DNA of 64,000 nucleotides. Origin: Ruegeria discodermiae. GTDB lineage: Bacteria; Pseudomonadota; Alphaproteobacteria; Rhodobacterales; Rhodobacteraceae. Below are positions 61,804-64,000 of the stretch, one piece after another. The notes beneath the pieces were generated by a model, which was not told the DNA's origin, did no database searches, and saw nothing but the letters and a program-made list of their open reading frames with translations. Within the stretch, counting starts at the first letter, position 1. Every line of letters begins with the position of its first letter. The stretch lies in NCBI RefSeq assembly GCF_030758345.1, contig NZ_JAVAMO010000012.1, positions 84,711-148,710 of the forward strand. The letters are read 5' to 3'. The translations under genes were made by a program, and so were the position numbers.

Positions 61804-62499
61804 TCAACCTTCGTCACTTTCGAACCGGAACCGGTGCAGCGTACCCCCCTGTTCGCGCAGCCATCGGCGCGGCGCTTCGTAGGGACCATGGATGCGGTCG
61901 ACCTGCGCCCAGAACCGCGCCGAGTGATTCATTTCGGCCAGATGCGCCACCTCATGCGCCGCCACATAGCGCAGCACTTCAGATGGCGCGAGGATCAGGC
62001 GCCAGGAATACATCAGCGCGCCTTCCGAAGAACATGACCCCCAACGCGACCGCGTGTCCCTGAGCGTGATCCGAGCGTAGTTTCGGCCCAACGCCTGCGC
62101 GTAGTGATCGGAGGCCGCCACCAACCTGTCGCGCGCCAGTTCCTTGAGATAGCGCTGCAGCCGCCGTGCCTCCGCCCCTGTGGGCACCGCGATTTCCTCC
62201 GCGCGCAACGCCACCCGCCGCCCCTGTGCCGCGACGATGGTGCGTAACGTGCCTTCGACCGGGATCTGCGCGCCCGGCGCTACCTCAACCTGATCGGGCC
62301 GGGCACTAATGTGATCGCGAATCCACCCTTCTTTGGAGCGGGCAAAATCCAGCGCCTCGCGCTCAGGCACACCTTTGGGCAGGGTCAGGGTGACCCGCCC
62401 ATCCAACTGCGATATCCGCAGGCTGATCCGCCGCGCCCGCGCCGAGCGGCGCAGGAGCAGCGGCACCGGCGGCGCGCCGGGAAGGTGATGATCGGCCAT
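61804..62499 (-). CDS. M48-like metal-dependent hydrolase (YgjP/DUF45 family)
   Basis: 231 residues. Zinc motif AAHEVAHLAEMNHSARFWAQV (HExxH ... H) in the C-terminal half, with RWGSCSSEGALMYSWRL before it, both standard for the YgjP/DUF45 family. Likely a soluble metallopeptidase; substrate unknown. ATG 62499 (MADHHLPG) chosen; it lies 30 bases upstream of GntR start in the opposite sense of transcription order (gene 61804-62499 is read before the GntR gene). Confidence 0.9.
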   Translation of the reverse strand: MADHHLPGAPPVPLLLRRSARARRISLRISQLDGRVTLTLPKGVPEREALDFARSKEGWIRDHISARPDQVEVAPGAQIPVEGTLRTIVAAQGRRVALRAEEIAVPTGAEARRLQRYLKELARDRLVAASDHYAQALGRNYARITLRDTRSRWGSCSSEGALMYSWRLILAPSEVLRYVAAHEVAHLAEMNHSARFWAQVDRIHGPYEAPRRWLREQGGTLHRFRFESDEG

Positions 62500-62598
62500 G
62501 TTTGCGCCCCTTGCCCTCAAAGGCTTTGACAGTCCCTACAGCATATGGCAGGTGACCGGAATCGTCATACGACTCACGTGATATCAAGGGGATTTTCT

Positions 62599-62925
62599 AT
62601 GCCCAAGGAAGAATGGGGCGTAAAGCGCGTTTGCCCGACCACCGGCAAACGGTTTTATGACCTGAACAAGGACCCGATCGTCAGCCCCTATACAGGCGAG
62701 GTCGTGGAGTTTGACACCGGCAAGAGCCGGATGATCGCCGCCGACGCTGAAGATGCGGCCTCGGTCAAGGCCAAGCAGAAAGCCGACAGCGACGACGCCG
62801 TTCTGGACGATGACGACACTGTCGACATCGAACTGGAAGACGATCTGCTGGATGATGACGAGGACGAGGACAACGTCCCCCTCGAAGAGATCGCCGACGT
62901 CGCCTCCGAAGACGACGATTCCTGA
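62599..62925 (+). CDS. TIGR02300 (FYDLN acid) family protein
   Basis: 108 residues: KEEWGVKRVCPTTGKRFYDL with the FYDLN motif, then PIVSPYTGEVVEFDTGKSR, and a long aspartate/glutamate-rich tail (DDDDTVDIELEDDLLDD...). Typical of alphaproteobacteria; function unknown. ATG 62599 has AAGGGG upstream; the frame to 62545 is leader. Confidence 0.93.
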   Translation: MPKEEWGVKRVCPTTGKRFYDLNKDPIVSPYTGEVVEFDTGKSRMIAADAEDAASVKAKQKADSDDAVLDDDDTVDIELEDDLLDDDEDEDNVPLEEIADVASEDDDS

Positions 62926-63046
62926 CTCGCTGCCGCCGCGCCGGATGGACCGCGGCAGCCAAAAAATGCCGGCTCCGACGATTTAACACTTGCGCTCGGG
63001 GCCAGCCTTTCATAAACGTCCGCCACCGTTTGATCGGTATAGGATC

Positions 63047-63122
<76 letters not shown>

Positions 63123-63160
63123 TCCCTCTCAAGTCAATATGATAGGCGAATACTAAAGCA

Positions 63161-63184
63161 GTGTGACACACAGGTGTGACACAC
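63161..63184. repeat. Two tandem palindromes upstream of the integrase
   Basis: GTGTGACACAC occurs twice (63161-63171 and 63174-63184), 2 bases apart; each is a perfect palindrome around a central A. They end just before the integrase ATG at 63186. Candidate operator or recombinase/excisionase binding site. Confidence 0.6.
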
Positions 63185-63185
63185 G

Positions 63186-63944
63186 ATGAAGCTACCCGCC
63201 TACCTGAGCCAGTCGCGACACGGCATTTTCTACTTCCGATGGCCGATACCCCAAACCCGACACAACAGCCCCAGACGGTCTATTCGCATGTGGTTGCGTA
63301 CAAGGTGTCCGAAGGAGGCTGGAAGTCTGGCGAGATACCTTGCAGTGTGCGGCGAAACACTAAACCGACACACAAGCGGAATAGGCATGAACCACAGCGA
63401 ACTGCGGGCGAAGGTATACGAGCACTTCCAGGTAAGACTGACTAAGGCCAAGCAGAGGCTAGACGCCGAGGGACCTATGTCGCCAGAGCAATTAGAGCGC
63501 AATGCAGACGCACGGCGCCTCTTCGAGATGCCAAACCAAGAGCTTTGGGAACTGCTCGGAAAGGACTTCGCCACCGAAGAGTTCGTGAGGTTCTGCAAAC
63601 AGGCGGGGGTCGATCAAAAGCAACCCCGCAAAGCACTGTGGATGATCTTGGATGAGATCAGAAAAGCCAACATTGGTATTCACAATGCTCTAGAAGACTA
63701 CTCCAACTCTCTCGGGGATTATGACTTCACAGCGCCTAAGTGCGCGCAGAAGGGCCGGAACAACATGAGTACAGTAGTAGCCGTTGAGGAACTCCTCCGG
63801 GCCTCTACTGTCCGCCCTCTTTGCTCAGCGGCTGAGCCTCCCCAACTGAACGGGTCCACCGTTATGTTCAGGAAACGGAGGACTACGAATGGCAAACAAG
63901 AGACCGAAGCCCGAAGAGATTGTCTCGAAGTTACGGCAGGTTGA
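63186..63944 (+). pseudogene. Tyrosine recombinase (integrase) N-terminal part, broken by an IS3-type element
   Basis: The frame starts MKLPAYLSQSRHGIFYFRWP, the usual opening of Rhodobacterales tRNA-site integrases with an N-terminal SAM-like domain, and continues MNHSELRAKVYEHFQVRLTKAKQRLDAEGP. About residue 190-220 the integrase character ends, and the frame then reads through IS sequence to a stop at 63942-63944. The catalytic R-H-R-Y domain is not present, so this integrase is interrupted; the rest may lie beyond the element. It begins 64 bases after tRNA-Ala, the standard orientation. Confidence 0.75.
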
Positions 63945-64000
63945 AGTTCTGATGGGGCAAGGGATGTCCCGTCTTGATGCGATCAGGCAGATCGGCGTTG
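63846..64000 (+). mobile_element. Left end of an IS3-family insertion sequence (truncated by window end)
   Basis: The transposase orfA begins at 63889 and the sequence before it (CTGAACGGGTCCACCGTTAT) differs from the integrase body. The left terminal repeat is likely within about 63846-63870; I cannot fix the base because the right end is outside the window. Confidence 0.6.
63889..64000 (+). CDS. IS3-family transposase OrfA, N-terminal fragment
   Basis: Runs off the window after 37 codons: MANKRPKPEEIVSKLRQVEV then LMGQGMSRLDAIRQIGV, which is the helix-turn-helix start of IS3-type OrfA proteins. GGAGGA lies upstream of the ATG at 63889. An overlapping orfB with the DDE catalytic domain is expected downstream. 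Confidence 0.85.
   Translation, partial: MANKRPKPEEIVSKLRQVEVLMGQGMSRLDAIRQIGV

Overview
The window is a GC-rich chromosomal segment from an alphaproteobacterium, most likely a marine Roseobacter-group member of the Rhodobacterales. The evidence is gene content and order: an RpoE/ChrR singlet-oxygen module beside its divergent lipid-stress operon, an FnrL gene divergent from hemN, ccoNOQP followed by ccoGHIS, a membrane-anchored cytochrome c of the c_y type, an NDUFS4-type complex I subunit, a TIGR02300 (FYDLN acid) protein, and secE-nusG-rplKA-rplJL-rpoBC. Species cannot be fixed from sequence reading alone.

Layout. 1-6.4 kb: the end of an M16 peptidase gene, mutL, rmuC, a VOC protein, a PEP-mutase/isocitrate-lyase family enzyme and an Ada-like alkylation response protein. 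6.5-12.5 kb: chrR and rpoE on the minus strand and, divergently, a tightly overlapping five-gene operon (FAD oxidase, DUF1365, MFS carrier, DUF3833, SDR). 12.6-18.6 kb: DUF3775, saccharopine dehydrogenase/GST/histidine phosphatase operon, the 4.5S-type SRP RNA on the minus strand, NudC, an SRPBCC-like protein, prephenate dehydratase and the anchored cytochrome c. 18.7-24.5 kb: a yejABEF-type peptide ABC importer. 24.5-30 kb: an EF-G-like GTPase with degenerate GTPase motifs, hemN, fnrL, a small membrane protein and a universal stress protein. 30.2-39.4 kb: the cbb3 oxidase genes ccoNOQP, a small ORF and a LysR regulator, then the assembly genes ccoGHIS.

39.4-56.2 kb: the transcription/translation cluster secE, nusG, rplK, rplA, rplJ, rplL, rpoB, rpoC. 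It is interrupted twice: by a lipoprotein gene between nusG and rplK, and by a phosphotransferase, a methyltransferase and an AMP-dependent acyl ligase between rplA and rplJ. 56.2-63 kb: dgkA, a frameshifted membrane/coiled-coil gene in an A+T-richer patch, uvrB, an NDUFS4-like gene, a GNAT acetyltransferase, a GntR regulator, a YgjP-like metallohydrolase and a FYDLN acid protein. The right end is a tRNA-Ala(GGC) followed directly by an integrase gene that is broken by an IS3-type element running off the window: the left boundary of an integrated island.

How it fits together. Three FNR boxes of the form TTGAC-N4-ATCAA lie between hemN and fnrL, between usp and ccoN, and upstream of ccoG, tying heme synthesis, the oxygen sensor, the high-affinity oxidase and its assembly factors into one low-oxygen circuit. 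A TGATCC/TAACCT promoter upstream of rpoE fits autoregulation of the singlet-oxygen response, and it also shows that the longest rpoE reading frame starts too far upstream. I saw no CRISPR array, rRNA operon or large new defence system. The items most worth a second look are the divergent RpoE-linked operon that lacks its usual Cfa-type methyltransferase, the degenerate EF-G paralogue, the genes inserted in the ribosomal cluster, the homopolymer frameshift at 57.67 kb, and the tRNA-Ala island edge with twin palindromes in front of its integrase.
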